Numbered from the stretch's first letter, positions 25,982-34,510 are shown. The stretch: 42,499 nt of DNA from Ignavibacteria bacterium CG1_02_37_35 (GCA_001871325.1 MNVA01000098.1:1-42499), one strand, 5' to 3'. The notes: generated by a model not told the origin, from the sequence alone. Made by a program: numbers and translations.

Positions 25982-26140
25982 ATGTGTGCTTTTTCTGAAC
26001 CTTATCGAAAAAATAAACCATCATCTTTTCTTCATCCATCTTCTGTAATAATCCATGATTACATTTTATGTACGGTTAAATTAAATTTTTATTTTTATTT
26101 AAGTCTGGCATTTTTAACTGAATTAATGGAAAAACTATAA
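25982..26140 (+). CDS. Possible 52-aa small ORF upstream of the secreted-protein operon
   Basis: An ATG at 25982 opens a 52-codon frame starting MCAFSEPYRKNKPSSF and ending LTELMEKL. AAGGATC lies about nine bases upstream as a possible ribosome binding site. A loose promoter-like TTGACT ... GATTAT pair with 17-nt spacing sits about 60 nt upstream. The next gene starts 11 nt after its stop. It has no recognisable domain, and its composition is like that of the surrounding AT-rich DNA, so chance is a real alternative. Confidence 0.3.
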   Translation: MCAFSEPYRKNKPSSFLHPSSVIIHDYILCTVKLNFYFYLSLAFLTELMEKL

Positions 26141-26151
26141 TTGGAGTATAT

Positions 26152-26946
26152 ATGAAAAAAATAACCTTATTAATTGTATTAATTTTTATCTCAACTCATT
26201 TTCCGCAAAAAACAGATGAGATAAAACCAAGCATTAAGAATTTTTATACTGAATTAAATAATATTGTTGCTCATTATGATATGAAACTCGGTATGCAAAA
26301 GAAATTTTCAAATGATGAATTGTTTAACACTGCGAAATTGCTATATATAGCAACTGAAGATGATCCTGTTGCGTTTCGAAAAGAATTGAAGAGTGAGTAT
26401 GATGCGTGGGCAGCCGAAACAATAAAAAATAATTATAAACCTATTGGATTAAAACCCGGGGTTAAACTGGGTATTTTACATAAATTAATAGATGAAAGAT
26501 ATGGAAAAAATTTCACAAAAATTTTAGAAATTCCCTATTACTTAAAGGTTAAGATACTGGATATTCAAGGTACTATTTACATTCATACGGATAAAAATAC
26601 ATTCCCTCAAATTAATTTGATTTGTTCTGTTGAAGATGTTATAAAAGGTGAAAAGAAATTCAAGAAAGAGGACATAATAACAGTAAGTTTTTTACTGCAT
26701 TGGTTCCCAGAAGGTTATCCCTCCTTTGAAAAAGGTAATTCGTATTTTATTCCGGTTGATTATTGGAAAATGGATAATGAAATTGAAGCATTTTGCCTTG
26801 GTATCTTACATAATGCTGAAAAATCAGCGGTATTATCGTTAAATGAAAATAAATTAATAGATGCTAAAAACTGTTATTTACTTGATTCAACAAAAACATG
26901 GGAAATATTTAAAAGAAATTTTCTTAAAAAATATAAATTAAATTAA
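26152..26946 (+). CDS. Secreted protein of unknown function, possible NTR/OB-like fold
   Basis: I do not recognise a family with confidence. The 264-residue protein has a signal peptide (KKITLLIVLIFISTHFP), a helical first half (about 25-115), and a beta-rich second half (about 125-200). The pattern of the second half (YYLKVKILDIQG, SVEDVIKGEKKF, EDIITVSFLL, FEKGNSYFIPV) resembles netrin/TIMP-like OB folds. That resemblance is by pattern only. GGAG precedes the ATG. The metalloprotease gene follows 14 nt downstream, so the two are very likely co-transcribed. Composition is markedly AT-rich compared with the genes before 25.8 kb. Confidence 0.6.
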   Translation: MKKITLLIVLIFISTHFPQKTDEIKPSIKNFYTELNNIVAHYDMKLGMQKKFSNDELFNTAKLLYIATEDDPVAFRKELKSEYDAWAAETIKNNYKPIGLKPGVKLGILHKLIDERYGKNFTKILEIPYYLKVKILDIQGTIYIHTDKNTFPQINLICSVEDVIKGEKKFKKEDIITVSFLLHWFPEGYPSFEKGNSYFIPVDYWKMDNEIEAFCLGILHNAEKSAVLSLNENKLIDAKNCYLLDSTKTWEIFKRNFLKKYKLN

Positions 26947-26960
26947 GAAAGGAGTAAACA

Positions 26961-29834
26961 ATGAAAGCAACAAAAATTTTAATAGTATTAATAGTTTTAA
27001 GCAGTATTCATTTAACTGCACAATTAACCTCTTTTCAAAGAGTAGAGTATGATAATGTAAAAGGCAAATATATTGTGTATGCTGATGCGCTGGATGGTAC
27101 TCCAGATAAAGTTTTTTGGAATGATTATTATAAATCCAGTAATTTAAAACTCAAACAATTTGATATTCTTTTTTCACCTCTTCCACTTGAACTATTGGGT
27201 TATGGCTCGGACATACAATCTCAGGCATTAACTTCGGCTTATGAATGGGAAGACCATGGATATATACATTATGATTTTACTGATTTTTTCCCAGCGATTG
27301 AGTCAAAATTTGATAATTCCACAAATATTTTTCGAGATAATTATGTATGTGGGTTTACGGCTATGGCTGTTACAAAGAATGATAATATTTATCAATTTGA
27401 GCCTTATTCCGATCTTTCTGTGACAGAATATAAACAAACAGCAATTTACTTAAATAATACATCGGATTTCAATTATAATTGGACAACAGACGTAAACGAT
27501 CTAGGTACTATTAATGCAAGATTTAAATCGGTTTATCTCCATGAATTTGGGCATCTTTTATGGATAGGGCATAGTTATAGAATTTTAGGTCAACCTGCTG
27601 ATGTGATGAATGCAGGGAATCCACCTTATCAAATGGCTAACTCTTTAACTAGTACTGACATAGAGGGAATTGCGCATATTTATCAATTTTTTGGTTGGGG
27701 TGCTACCGGTATAGAAGATGGGATAGAACTTAATGGCCCAGTATATTTAAATCAAAATTCTAGTTATGCTTACTCCGCAATTTTTGTAGATGTTGCCCCC
27801 TTAGGTGATTATGTTGTTGGCGGGTATAATTGGAAGATATTACTACGGCATGCTGAAGGAGAATATCAATATTCTACAGGAACCGCAGGCTCAAATGAAA
27901 TATGGAATATTAACGCAAATTTAGGAGCAGTTCCAACAGGGTATTGCTGGTACAGAGATGCGAATAATAATGTAATTGGCAGATTAAAAGTTACAGGCAC
28001 AGACAATGACGGGATTGTTCATACATCTGAACAGAATATTTATGTTTCCGGGGTTGCTAACAACACAACCAACGGAACGCTACCAAATAATGAGACATGG
28101 TGCGGAACAATGAATATAACAGGTAATGTAACCGTACCAAGTGGAATTACTCTTAAAATATTACCGGGAACTGATATAAGGTTTCAAAACAATTCTTCGT
28201 TAATAGTAAACGGTGGCCTTAATGTAAACGGCACAAGTATGGACAAAATTACTTTTGATTTTATTACTCCAAACGCAACTATACAAAATGGAATTAAGGT
28301 GAACTCTGGCGGCAGCATTAATATTTCTCATTCAATCGTAAAAAACGGTTACAAAGTTATCAATGTAAATCAAGGAGTTGCTTCAATAGATAATTGTGAA
28401 GTTACAAATTGCTCATCACATGGTATTTATTTGTATGGAACCGATTACACTTCCAGCCAGCCGGTAATAACAAATTGTAATATTCACGGAAATACCAACG
28501 GTTGCGGAATAGCGATGTATTATAGTTCTCCTCTTTTAATAGGGAATGAAATTTATAATAATTTTATCGGTGTAGGCGTAGCTAATTTATCACAACCTGA
28601 TTTTGGAAATTTGGGCAATTATGGGAATAATAATATTCATAATAATTCTTCCCAAGGTGTTTATGCAATTTATTATGGCAGTCCTTTTTTGGGGAGAGAT
28701 GCCTGCGAAACACAGGGAGGTCGTAATATTCTGGAAAACAATTCATATCATGAATTATTAGTTGCTTCTAACGTTGCTGTGTTAGCAGAGAAAAATTGGT
28801 GGGGAAGTGATCCTCCTAATTCAAGTAAAATTACCAGCTTTTATAATACTATTGATTATGACCCTTGGCTTAGCTCAAGTCCTTCACAGCAGTTTGCAAA
28901 TATGCGGTTATCTCCGGAGGAAAATCTTTTTAACACTGAGTTTCATCAAGGAGAAAATATTGGTGTTGATAAAACTATTCAAAAAGCAACTTTACCTCTT
29001 GATCCAAACATTTCGCTAATAAATAAGTTAGGATATGCAAAACGGCAAATTGATTTGAAACATTATAAAACAGCACAATTGATCACCAAAGAAATTATTG
29101 AAAAATATCCCGATTCAAGCGCAGCTTTTCTTGCGCTTGGTATGTTGTGGCGGGCAAGTAAAGAAGATGATATAGAATCATTTAAAGTATTTTTGAAAAA
29201 TCTTGGTTTGCAGAAAACTAAAAACGAATTATTCGGTGCGGCAGAAATAATTGAAGCCGATTTTGAAAAAAATAATCGTGTCGCAAAGTTGAATACAATC
29301 ATAAACAAATACAAAGACACCAAAACCGCTGAATTTGGTTATTTCAACTTGTTCCTTTATTATGTCCTTGAAGAAGACAATAAAGCTAAGGCAAAAGAAA
29401 CCGGTGATTTAATTATTTCATTATTCCCTAATTCGCCAGCCGCTATTGAGGTAAACGATCTTTTAAATATTAATATTAAGGAAGTAATTGCTAAACCGGT
29501 ATCTTCAAATAAAATCAATCTTACAAATAATGAACTACCTACTGAATATAAATTACTTGGAAATTATCCAAATCCTTTTAACCCAAGTACAACAATAAAT
29601 TACGCTCTTCCGGTTCAATCAAATGTTGAAATAAATATTTTTGATGTCATGGGAAGGTTAATTAGAAGTTTTGTTATTAGCTCTCAAAATGCAGGTTATC
29701 AAAATGTAATTTGGAATGGGAAAAATGAAAACAACGAACAGATTGCATCGGGAATTTATTTGTACAGATTCAAAGCCGTTTCAACAGATGGAAAGGTCTT
29801 TGAAAAAACATCTAAGTTGTTAATGCTGAAGTAA
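26961..29834 (+). CDS. Secreted matrixin-like metalloprotease with beta-helix, TPR-like region and T9SS sorting domain
   Basis: A large extracellular protein of 957 residues. A signal peptide (KATKILIVLIVLSSIHLTAQ) is followed by a zinc-protease domain with HEFGHLLWIGHS at His194 and a Met-turn-like ADVMNAG about 20 residues later. The three His and the Glu of the metzincin motif are present, but the usual Gly at the eighth position is Trp. Residues about 375-620 form a right-handed beta-helix of the NosD type (VTVPSGITLKILPG, ISHSIVKNGYKVINV). Residues about 670-840 are helical and TPR-like (LAKRQIDLKHYKTAQ-type pattern, NSPAAIEVNDLL). The end is a T9SS sorting domain (NYPNPFNPSTTINY to TSKLLMLK). 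AGGAG precedes the ATG. A hairpin terminator follows 44 nt after the stop. Confidence 0.8.
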   Translation: MKATKILIVLIVLSSIHLTAQLTSFQRVEYDNVKGKYIVYADALDGTPDKVFWNDYYKSSNLKLKQFDILFSPLPLELLGYGSDIQSQALTSAYEWEDHGYIHYDFTDFFPAIESKFDNSTNIFRDNYVCGFTAMAVTKNDNIYQFEPYSDLSVTEYKQTAIYLNNTSDFNYNWTTDVNDLGTINARFKSVYLHEFGHLLWIGHSYRILGQPADVMNAGNPPYQMANSLTSTDIEGIAHIYQFFGWGATGIEDGIELNGPVYLNQNSSYAYSAIFVDVAPLGDYVVGGYNWKILLRHAEGEYQYSTGTAGSNEIWNINANLGAVPTGYCWYRDANNNVIGRLKVTGTDNDGIVHTSEQNIYVSGVANNTTNGTLPNNETWCGTMNITGNVTVPSGITLKILPGTDIRFQNNSSLIVNGGLNVNGTSMDKITFDFITPNATIQNGIKVNSGGSINISHSIVKNGYKVINVNQGVASIDNCEVTNCSSHGIYLYGTDYTSSQPVITNCNIHGNTNGCGIAMYYSSPLLIGNEIYNNFIGVGVANLSQPDFGNLGNYGNNNIHNNSSQGVYAIYYGSPFLGRDACETQGGRNILENNSYHELLVASNVAVLAEKNWWGSDPPNSSKITSFYNTIDYDPWLSSSPSQQFANMRLSPEENLFNTEFHQGENIGVDKTIQKATLPLDPNISLINKLGYAKRQIDLKHYKTAQLITKEIIEKYPDSSAAFLALGMLWRASKEDDIESFKVFLKNLGLQKTKNELFGAAEIIEADFEKNNRVAKLNTIINKYKDTKTAEFGYFNLFLYYVLEEDNKAKAKETGDLIISLFPNSPAAIEVNDLLNINIKEVIAKPVSSNKINLTNNELPTEYKLLGNYPNPFNPSTTINYALPVQSNVEINIFDVMGRLIRSFVISSQNAGYQNVIWNGKNENNEQIASGIYLYRFKAVSTDGKVFEKTSKLLMLK

Positions 29835-29859
29835 AAACAAAACGAACATTAACAAGTTT

Positions 29860-30498
29860 ATGTCCATAATCAAAACAAGAGTGCCGGAAATATTCCGGCA
29901 CTTATTTTTTTCATTAATATTATTTGTAGTTCCGTTATTTGCTGAACGACCTGATGTTACCTTATTAAAAATTAAAGAGCATAAAACTTTAATAGAATCT
30001 GCGGCAAGATATTTTGAAGTAAATCCGAAATATTTAAGAGCTATAATCTATGTTGAAAGAACTTTAAATTATGATTGGGAAGATGATGCCCTTGATATAC
30101 CTCTTGCCGAAGAAGGATTTAACAGTTCAATAGGTTTTAGTCAGGTAAAAATGAAAACTGCATACTGGATTGAGGTTCAAGTCAACGATTCAAAGAGCAG
30201 TTTTTTTCCAGGAAAGAAATACTCTGGTTTGTTAAAGGTGAGCAAAAGTCCGGCAGAAATAATAAAGAAACTGCAAAATGATACTTTGAATATTTACTTT
30301 GCGGCAGCATATTTAAGGATTGCGCAAAGCAGATGGTCGAAAGCAAATTATTCAATTGACAAAAAACCCGCGATAATCGGCACCTTGTACTCAACGGGTT
30401 TGTTTCATGCAGATGGGTCAGAAAGAAAGCCAAAAGACAATCCCAAAGCGAATTCATTTGGTAAAAAAGTGTTGCAAGCGTACCAATTATTCAAATAA
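29860..30498 (+). CDS. Secreted lysozyme-fold (SLT-like) protein
   Basis: Probably a periplasmic protein with the lysozyme/soluble lytic transglycosylase fold. The evidence is YLRAIIYVERTLNYDW, with a Glu at the SLT catalytic position, then SSIGFSQVKMKTAYWI, which matches the GxxQVxPxTA block, and the later helix IYFAAAYLRIAQSRW. The N-terminus (RHLFFSLILFVVPLFA) is a good signal peptide. Length is 212 residues. The start is odd: the only ATG in frame is at 29860, without a ribosome binding site, and a terminator-like hairpin (29879-29911) lies inside the first 17 codons. Function as a peptidoglycan hydrolase is inferred; the catalytic motif is not canonical. Confidence 0.6.
   Translation: MSIIKTRVPEIFRHLFFSLILFVVPLFAERPDVTLLKIKEHKTLIESAARYFEVNPKYLRAIIYVERTLNYDWEDDALDIPLAEEGFNSSIGFSQVKMKTAYWIEVQVNDSKSSFFPGKKYSGLLKVSKSPAEIIKKLQNDTLNIYFAAAYLRIAQSRWSKANYSIDKKPAIIGTLYSTGLFHADGSERKPKDNPKANSFGKKVLQAYQLFK
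29879..29911 (+). terminator. Terminator-like hairpin inside the next gene's signal-peptide codons
   Basis: AGTGCCGGAA and TTCCGGCACT pair perfectly over 10 bp with a 3-nt ATA loop, and TATTTTTTT follows. This is a strong intrinsic terminator for the metalloprotease operon. It is also codons 7-17 of the lysozyme-fold ORF starting at 29860, so the downstream gene would be attenuated unless it has its own promoter and start. Confidence 0.85.
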
Positions 30499-30512
30499 AT
30501 AAAAAACCTAAC

Positions 30513-30600
30513 GCGACAAGTCGCAATGGATAATGTTTGACCTGTCTGCCGACAAGGCAGGTGGAAGATGGAAAATTGATAAAATCATTTTTAAATATTT
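30513..30600. repeat. Direct repeat, right copy
   Basis: Matches the copy at 25801-25880 with an extra 8 nt in the middle. It contains GCGACAAGTCGC (a perfect small palindrome) and CCTGTCTGCCGACAAGGCAG (30541-30560) as hairpin arms. It starts 14 nt after the stop of the lysozyme-fold gene and lies 71 nt upstream of the M1 peptidase start. Confidence 0.9.
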
Positions 30601-30617
30601 TGACACAAAAAACAACA

Positions 30618-30636
30618 TGTCTTGCCGTCAAGCAGG
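30618..30636. repeat. Palindromic repeat, short copy
   Basis: TGTCTTGCCGTCAAGCAGG is a shortened relative of the 21-nt palindrome at 19407-19427. It lies 35 nt before the M1 peptidase start. Confidence 0.6.
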
Positions 30637-30670
30637 AAAGTTACATGACAATATTTTACTTGGAGAATAA

Positions 30671-32563
30671 ATGAAATCATCTTTCACTTTTGTTTGTTGC
30701 ATGATTCTCTTTTCCGCCTTAATAAAATCGCAAACTTCTCTGTATATGCCGCTTGATATAAAAAAAGCTTATGCAAATGGCACGCGAAACTATGACGGGA
30801 CACCCGGCAAAAATTACTGGCAGAATTCCGCCGATTATAAAATCAGCGCTCAAATATTTCCGAAAGAAAAATTGCTAAAAGGAAGCGAGACGATAACTTA
30901 TTTCAACAATAGCCCCGACACCTTGAATTATTTAGTTTTTCGTCTTTATCAAAATATTTATCAGTTCGGAGCGCCGAGAGAATTTGGCATTAATAAAAAA
31001 GATTTGCACGACGGAATTAAAATTCACAGAATAAAATTAAACGAGGCGGAGTTTTCCCCCGACACAGCAAAGAGCGTTTCTATCAACTCAACAGTAATGA
31101 GAATATCTCTTCCGAAACCTCTCTTCCCTAAAAGCTCAATTACTTTCGGATTCGATTGGGAACTAACGCTTCCTTCAGTCTCAAACATCCGCATGGGCGT
31201 TTACGATTCGACAACTGCAATGGTTGCTTATTGGTATCCGCAAGTTTCGGTCTATGATGATGTGCATGGCTGGGATGATGACCAATACACCGGGAGTCAG
31301 GAATTTTATAACGATTTCAACAATTATGATGTGTCAATTGTATCGCCAAATTCTTTTTGTATTTGGGCAACAGGAGTGTTGCAAAATGCCGATGAAGTTC
31401 TTTCCCCCCAAATTTTAAAACGGTATCAAAAGGCGGCGGTCTCTGAGGAGGTAGTTAAAATTATTCGTCAGGAGGATTTGGGGAAGAATAATTTTAACAC
31501 AGCTTTACAAACAAATAAATGGAATTACATAGCCGAGAGAGTAACTGACTTTGCATTTGCCTATTCGGATCATTATTTATGGGATGCAGTAACCTCAGTA
31601 GTTGATTCTACAACAATGCGGCAGACACTTATCTCCGCAGCTTATAATCCAAAGTCGGAAGATTTTTACGAAGTGGCATCAATTGCAAAAAAGATTATTC
31701 AATCTTACTCTTTTAGTTTTCCAGCTATTCCTTTTCCCTATCCACGTATGACGGTTTTCAACGGACAAGGCGGAATGGAATTTCCGATGATGGTAAATGA
31801 CGGTTCATCAAAACAAAGAAGCGGTACGGTATATTTAACCGCACACGAAATCGGTCATACCTACTTCCCATTTTTTATGGGAACGAATGAAAGAAGATAT
31901 GCTTTTATGGATGAAGGCTGGGCAACAATTTTGCCGGAAGATTTACTTCCCGTAATTGAACCTTCTGCAAACGATCGCGGGAAAAATTTGGCGGACGGAT
32001 TTTCTCGCATTGCCGGAAAAGAAGATGAACTTCCGCTTCTCATTCCTTCATCTGCTATTCGTGGACATGGAACTTATCGCACTTCAGCATACACGCGTCC
32101 CGGTTTAGCATATAAACTTTTACGGGATGCTCTTGGTACTGAAACTTTTCTTAAAGGTCTTCACGAATATGTAAAACGCTGGAATGGTAAACATCCTATT
32201 CCCTATGATTTTTATTATTCTTTCAACAATACGCTTAACCAAGATTTAGGCTGGTTTTGGAAGCCTTGGTTTTTTGAATTTGGATTTCCTGATTTAGCTA
32301 TCAAATCAGTTTCAGTTAAAAAGAATAAAGTAAAAATAACCGTTGAGAAAATCGGTTCGATGCCTGTTCCGGTTGCGCTCAAACTGAGTTATAAAGATGG
32401 GAAAACAAAAGAGTATTACGAAAACACAAGTGTCTGGAAAGATGGAAAAACTAAAAAAGAATTCACCTATCCTGTAGAAGGTGCGCTTATTAAAGTGCAG
32501 CTTGGCAAAGATGAAATTCCCGATACTGATAAATCAACTAATATTTTTGAAATTAAAAAATAA
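30671..32563 (+). CDS. Secreted M1-family metallopeptidase
   Basis: A zinc aminopeptidase-like enzyme of the gluzincin type. A signal peptide (SFTFVCCMILFSALIKSQ) precedes an N-terminal beta domain (about 45-280). The catalytic domain contains GGMEFPMMV, in the place of the GAMEN exopeptidase motif, then HEIGHTYFPF at His392 and DEGWAT with Glu415, giving the exact HExxH-18x-E spacing of M1 enzymes. A short beta domain ends the 630-residue protein, which lacks the ARM-like C-terminal part of full-length M1 enzymes. GGAG precedes the ATG. The MmcQ/YjbR gene follows after a single base, suggesting co-translation. The repeat elements upstream may contain its promoter. Confidence 0.9.
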   Translation: MKSSFTFVCCMILFSALIKSQTSLYMPLDIKKAYANGTRNYDGTPGKNYWQNSADYKISAQIFPKEKLLKGSETITYFNNSPDTLNYLVFRLYQNIYQFGAPREFGINKKDLHDGIKIHRIKLNEAEFSPDTAKSVSINSTVMRISLPKPLFPKSSITFGFDWELTLPSVSNIRMGVYDSTTAMVAYWYPQVSVYDDVHGWDDDQYTGSQEFYNDFNNYDVSIVSPNSFCIWATGVLQNADEVLSPQILKRYQKAAVSEEVVKIIRQEDLGKNNFNTALQTNKWNYIAERVTDFAFAYSDHYLWDAVTSVVDSTTMRQTLISAAYNPKSEDFYEVASIAKKIIQSYSFSFPAIPFPYPRMTVFNGQGGMEFPMMVNDGSSKQRSGTVYLTAHEIGHTYFPFFMGTNERRYAFMDEGWATILPEDLLPVIEPSANDRGKNLADGFSRIAGKEDELPLLIPSSAIRGHGTYRTSAYTRPGLAYKLLRDALGTETFLKGLHEYVKRWNGKHPIPYDFYYSFNNTLNQDLGWFWKPWFFEFGFPDLAIKSVSVKKNKVKITVEKIGSMPVPVALKLSYKDGKTKEYYENTSVWKDGKTKKEFTYPVEGALIKVQLGKDEIPDTDKSTNIFEIKK

Positions 32564-32564
32564 A

Positions 32565-32912
32565 ATGGATCTAGAAAAAGTCTGTGATTATTGCTTAAAG
32601 AAAAAAAGTGCAACAGAATCTCTTCCGTTCGATGAAGATACACCCGTTTATAAAGTTATGGGAAAAATGTTTTGCCTGGTAAACCTTATTCCCCCAGTTT
32701 CAATCAATTTAAAATGTGACCCTGAAATCGCAATTGAGCTTCGTGAAAAATATAATGAAGTTCAGCCGGGTTATCATATGAATAAGACACATTGGAATAC
32801 GGTTTTTCTGACGAATAATATTTCAGACAAACTTATTTTAGAATGGATAGATAATTCCTATAATTTAATTGTCGCAAAACTCCCAAAAACTGTCAGAGAA
32901 AAATTGGTATAA
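32565..32912 (+). CDS. MmcQ/YjbR family protein
   Basis: A 115-residue cytoplasmic protein of the MmcQ/YjbR family (PF04237), a CyaY-like fold with DNA binding suggested for some members. Evidence: VCDYCLKKKSATESLPFDED at the start, PVYKVMGKMFCLVNL in the middle and GYHMNKTHWNTVFL near the end, the family's usual three blocks. The track begins the ORF at 32481 inside the peptidase gene, but the ATG at 32565, one base after the peptidase stop, matches the family start. rsmI follows 2 nt downstream. Confidence 0.9.
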   Translation: MDLEKVCDYCLKKKSATESLPFDEDTPVYKVMGKMFCLVNLIPPVSINLKCDPEIAIELREKYNEVQPGYHMNKTHWNTVFLTNNISDKLILEWIDNSYNLIVAKLPKTVREKLV

Positions 32913-32914
32913 CG

Positions 32915-33607
32915 ATGATGCTGTTCGTTGTAAGTACTCCGATCGGAAATTTAAAAGACATAACCTTCCGCGCCGTTGAAACGCTTGGTGAAGTTGATTT
33001 TATTATTTGCGAAGATACAAGAGTTTCTTCTCACCTATTAAATCACTATCAAATTAAAAAAGAAATGATTTCTCTGAATGCTTTCAGTGAAGAAAAAAAA
33101 ATAGAATATGTTTTGGGAAGAATACGAAACGGTGAAAAGTCCGCACTCATTTCCGATGCGGGTACTCCGACCATTTCTGATCCGGGAAACAGATTAATTT
33201 CAGCCGCTATCCGGGAAGGGATTCAGGTTGTCCCGATTCCAGGAGTCTCGGCAGTAATAACTGCTCTTTCCATTGCCGGTTTACCTACGGATGCTTTTGT
33301 TTACGAAGGATTTCCGCCGCAAAAAAAAGGAAGACAAAAATTCCTTTCCGGTTTAGCGACTGAAGAACGGACGATCGTGTTGTATGAATCGACTTACCGC
33401 ATCCATAAACTGCTGGATGAATTAAACAAATATATGCCGGAAAGAATAATCGTAATTTGCCGTGAACTCACAAAAATGTTTGAAGAAGTTTTGCGCGGGA
33501 AAGCCGAAGAATTGATTAGTAGAATTGGTGAGAAAGAATTGAAAGGAGAAATTGTTGTGGTGATTTCTCCTTTAAATTGGATTGAAAAAGAAATTATTGA
33601 TAATTAA
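32915..33607 (+). CDS. rsmI: 16S rRNA (cytidine(1402)-2'-O)-methyltransferase
   Basis: Methylates the 2'-OH of C1402 in the decoding centre of 16S rRNA. This is a tetrapyrrole-methylase-fold protein: FVVSTPIGNLKDITFRAVET at the N-terminus, CEDTRVSSHLL, ISDAGTPTISDPG and VPIPGVSAVITALS are diagnostic. At 230 residues it lacks the extra C-terminal domain present in longer RsmI proteins. The start may be either of two adjacent ATGs (32915 or 32918). It ends the plus-strand run that begins with the M1 peptidase. Confidence 0.95.
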   Translation: MMLFVVSTPIGNLKDITFRAVETLGEVDFIICEDTRVSSHLLNHYQIKKEMISLNAFSEEKKIEYVLGRIRNGEKSALISDAGTPTISDPGNRLISAAIREGIQVVPIPGVSAVITALSIAGLPTDAFVYEGFPPQKKGRQKFLSGLATEERTIVLYESTYRIHKLLDELNKYMPERIIVICRELTKMFEEVLRGKAEELISRIGEKELKGEIVVVISPLNWIEKEIIDN

Positions 33608-33828
33608 TTCCTGGGTATCCAGAAACAACGAAACAAACGTGAAGAAAATAAGGTGGGGAATCTTGTGAACCTGAAGGTGGGGAATTATGTGGTTGTTGAC
33701 ATACGAATGGCAAACCAATTCTTGCATTTTATCAATTCACCTTGGAGGGAAGTTTGTTTTACTGAATTATGAGCAAATATTTTTTCAATTTAGTGGTGGC
33801 TAAACCATTCGCAAAAAAATCTTTAAAA

Positions 33829-33865
33829 CAAAAAACCCTTATAAGTTATTATCTTATAAGGGTTT
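33829..33865 (-). terminator. Intrinsic terminator of the tRNA-Val gene
   Basis: AAACCCTTATAAG and CTTATAAGGGTTT form a perfect 13-bp stem with a 7-nt TTATTAT loop. It lies 7 nt beyond the tRNA 3' end, and the minus-strand transcript continues into U residues (AAAAA on the plus strand). Confidence 0.9.
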
Positions 33866-33872
33866 GTAAGTG

Positions 33873-33947
33873 TGGGGGCTTACGGAGTCGAACCGCAGAC
33901 CCTCTGCTTGTAAGGCAGATGCTCTAAACCAACTGAGCTAAGCCCCC
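33873..33947 (-). tRNA. tRNA-Val (anticodon UAC)
   Basis: A complete cloverleaf: acceptor GGGGGCT/AGCCCCC, D-arm GCTC...GAGC, anticodon arm TCTGC-CTTACAA-GCAGA with anticodon TAC, and T-arm TGCGG-TTCGACT-CCGTA. The discriminator base is A, and the 3' CCA is not encoded, so it must be added enzymatically. It has its own promoter-like sequence and terminator and stands alone between rsmI and the DUF2911 gene. Confidence 0.97.
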
Positions 33948-33970
33948 GAATCCATTGATATTTAAATGAT

Positions 33971-33999
33971 GTAATATTGGCTATTAATTTTTTTGCCAA
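33971..33999 (-). promoter_or_regulatory. Promoter-like sequence for tRNA-Val
   Basis: On the minus strand TTGGCA is followed after exactly 17 nt by TATTAC, 23 nt before the tRNA 5' end. This fits a sigma-70-type promoter with a short leader. It is a pattern call only. Confidence 0.55.
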
Positions 34000-34510
34000 G
34001 ATTTTTCTGGTGCTTTATTACAATCCCCTCAACGATGCTGTTTACCGCACTATGATATATGGATTTAAATTCTATGACGTTTATTAAACACCACCTCCAT
34101 CTTACTTTGTTAAGAACAACAACATTACTTAATGTCAATAACTAAGAAAAATCTTAGTCAATAAAACATTGCTAAATCTTAAATTCAAAATATTCAAATT
34201 ATTCAAATAAACAAAATCATTTTAAGAGGAGTTCCCCCTTTTTTTGAATTCTTTATTCTGCTGAACCATTTCTATCTTATCACTCTTACTTGCACGAATC
34301 ATCCTGATTTAGCTGTCAGTTGCAAGTGCGTAAGACTGTTGCCAACCAAGTTGCAATATTCTCTTAAAAAAAATCTAGTATTTAAAGAAAAATCCTTGCA
34401 AATGAAAAATAAAATCATGAATTTTAATATCATCAAAGCAGGTTTATAACCATACGTTTGTGAACCTGCCAGGTTACGATAATTTCAGATTTACAAAAAT
34501 AGGAGATGTT
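34000..34510. other. Intergenic region upstream of the DUF2911 gene
   Basis: About 510 AT-rich nt without a convincing gene. ACTAAGAAAAATCTTAGT (34141-34158) is a 7-bp hairpin, but no U-run follows. The promoter of the DUF2911 gene must lie here, though no clear pair could be fixed. Confidence 0.5.

Noticed and set aside
25801-30600. Transposon or integron bounded by the 80-nt repeats
   Set aside because: The repeats are direct, not inverted, and no transposase or integrase is encoded in between. The island idea is kept as a finding only.
33620-33730. Direct repeat AGGTGGGGAAT downstream of rsmI as a regulatory RNA
   Set aside because: Two short copies with no stable fold or conserved riboswitch feature that I recognise.
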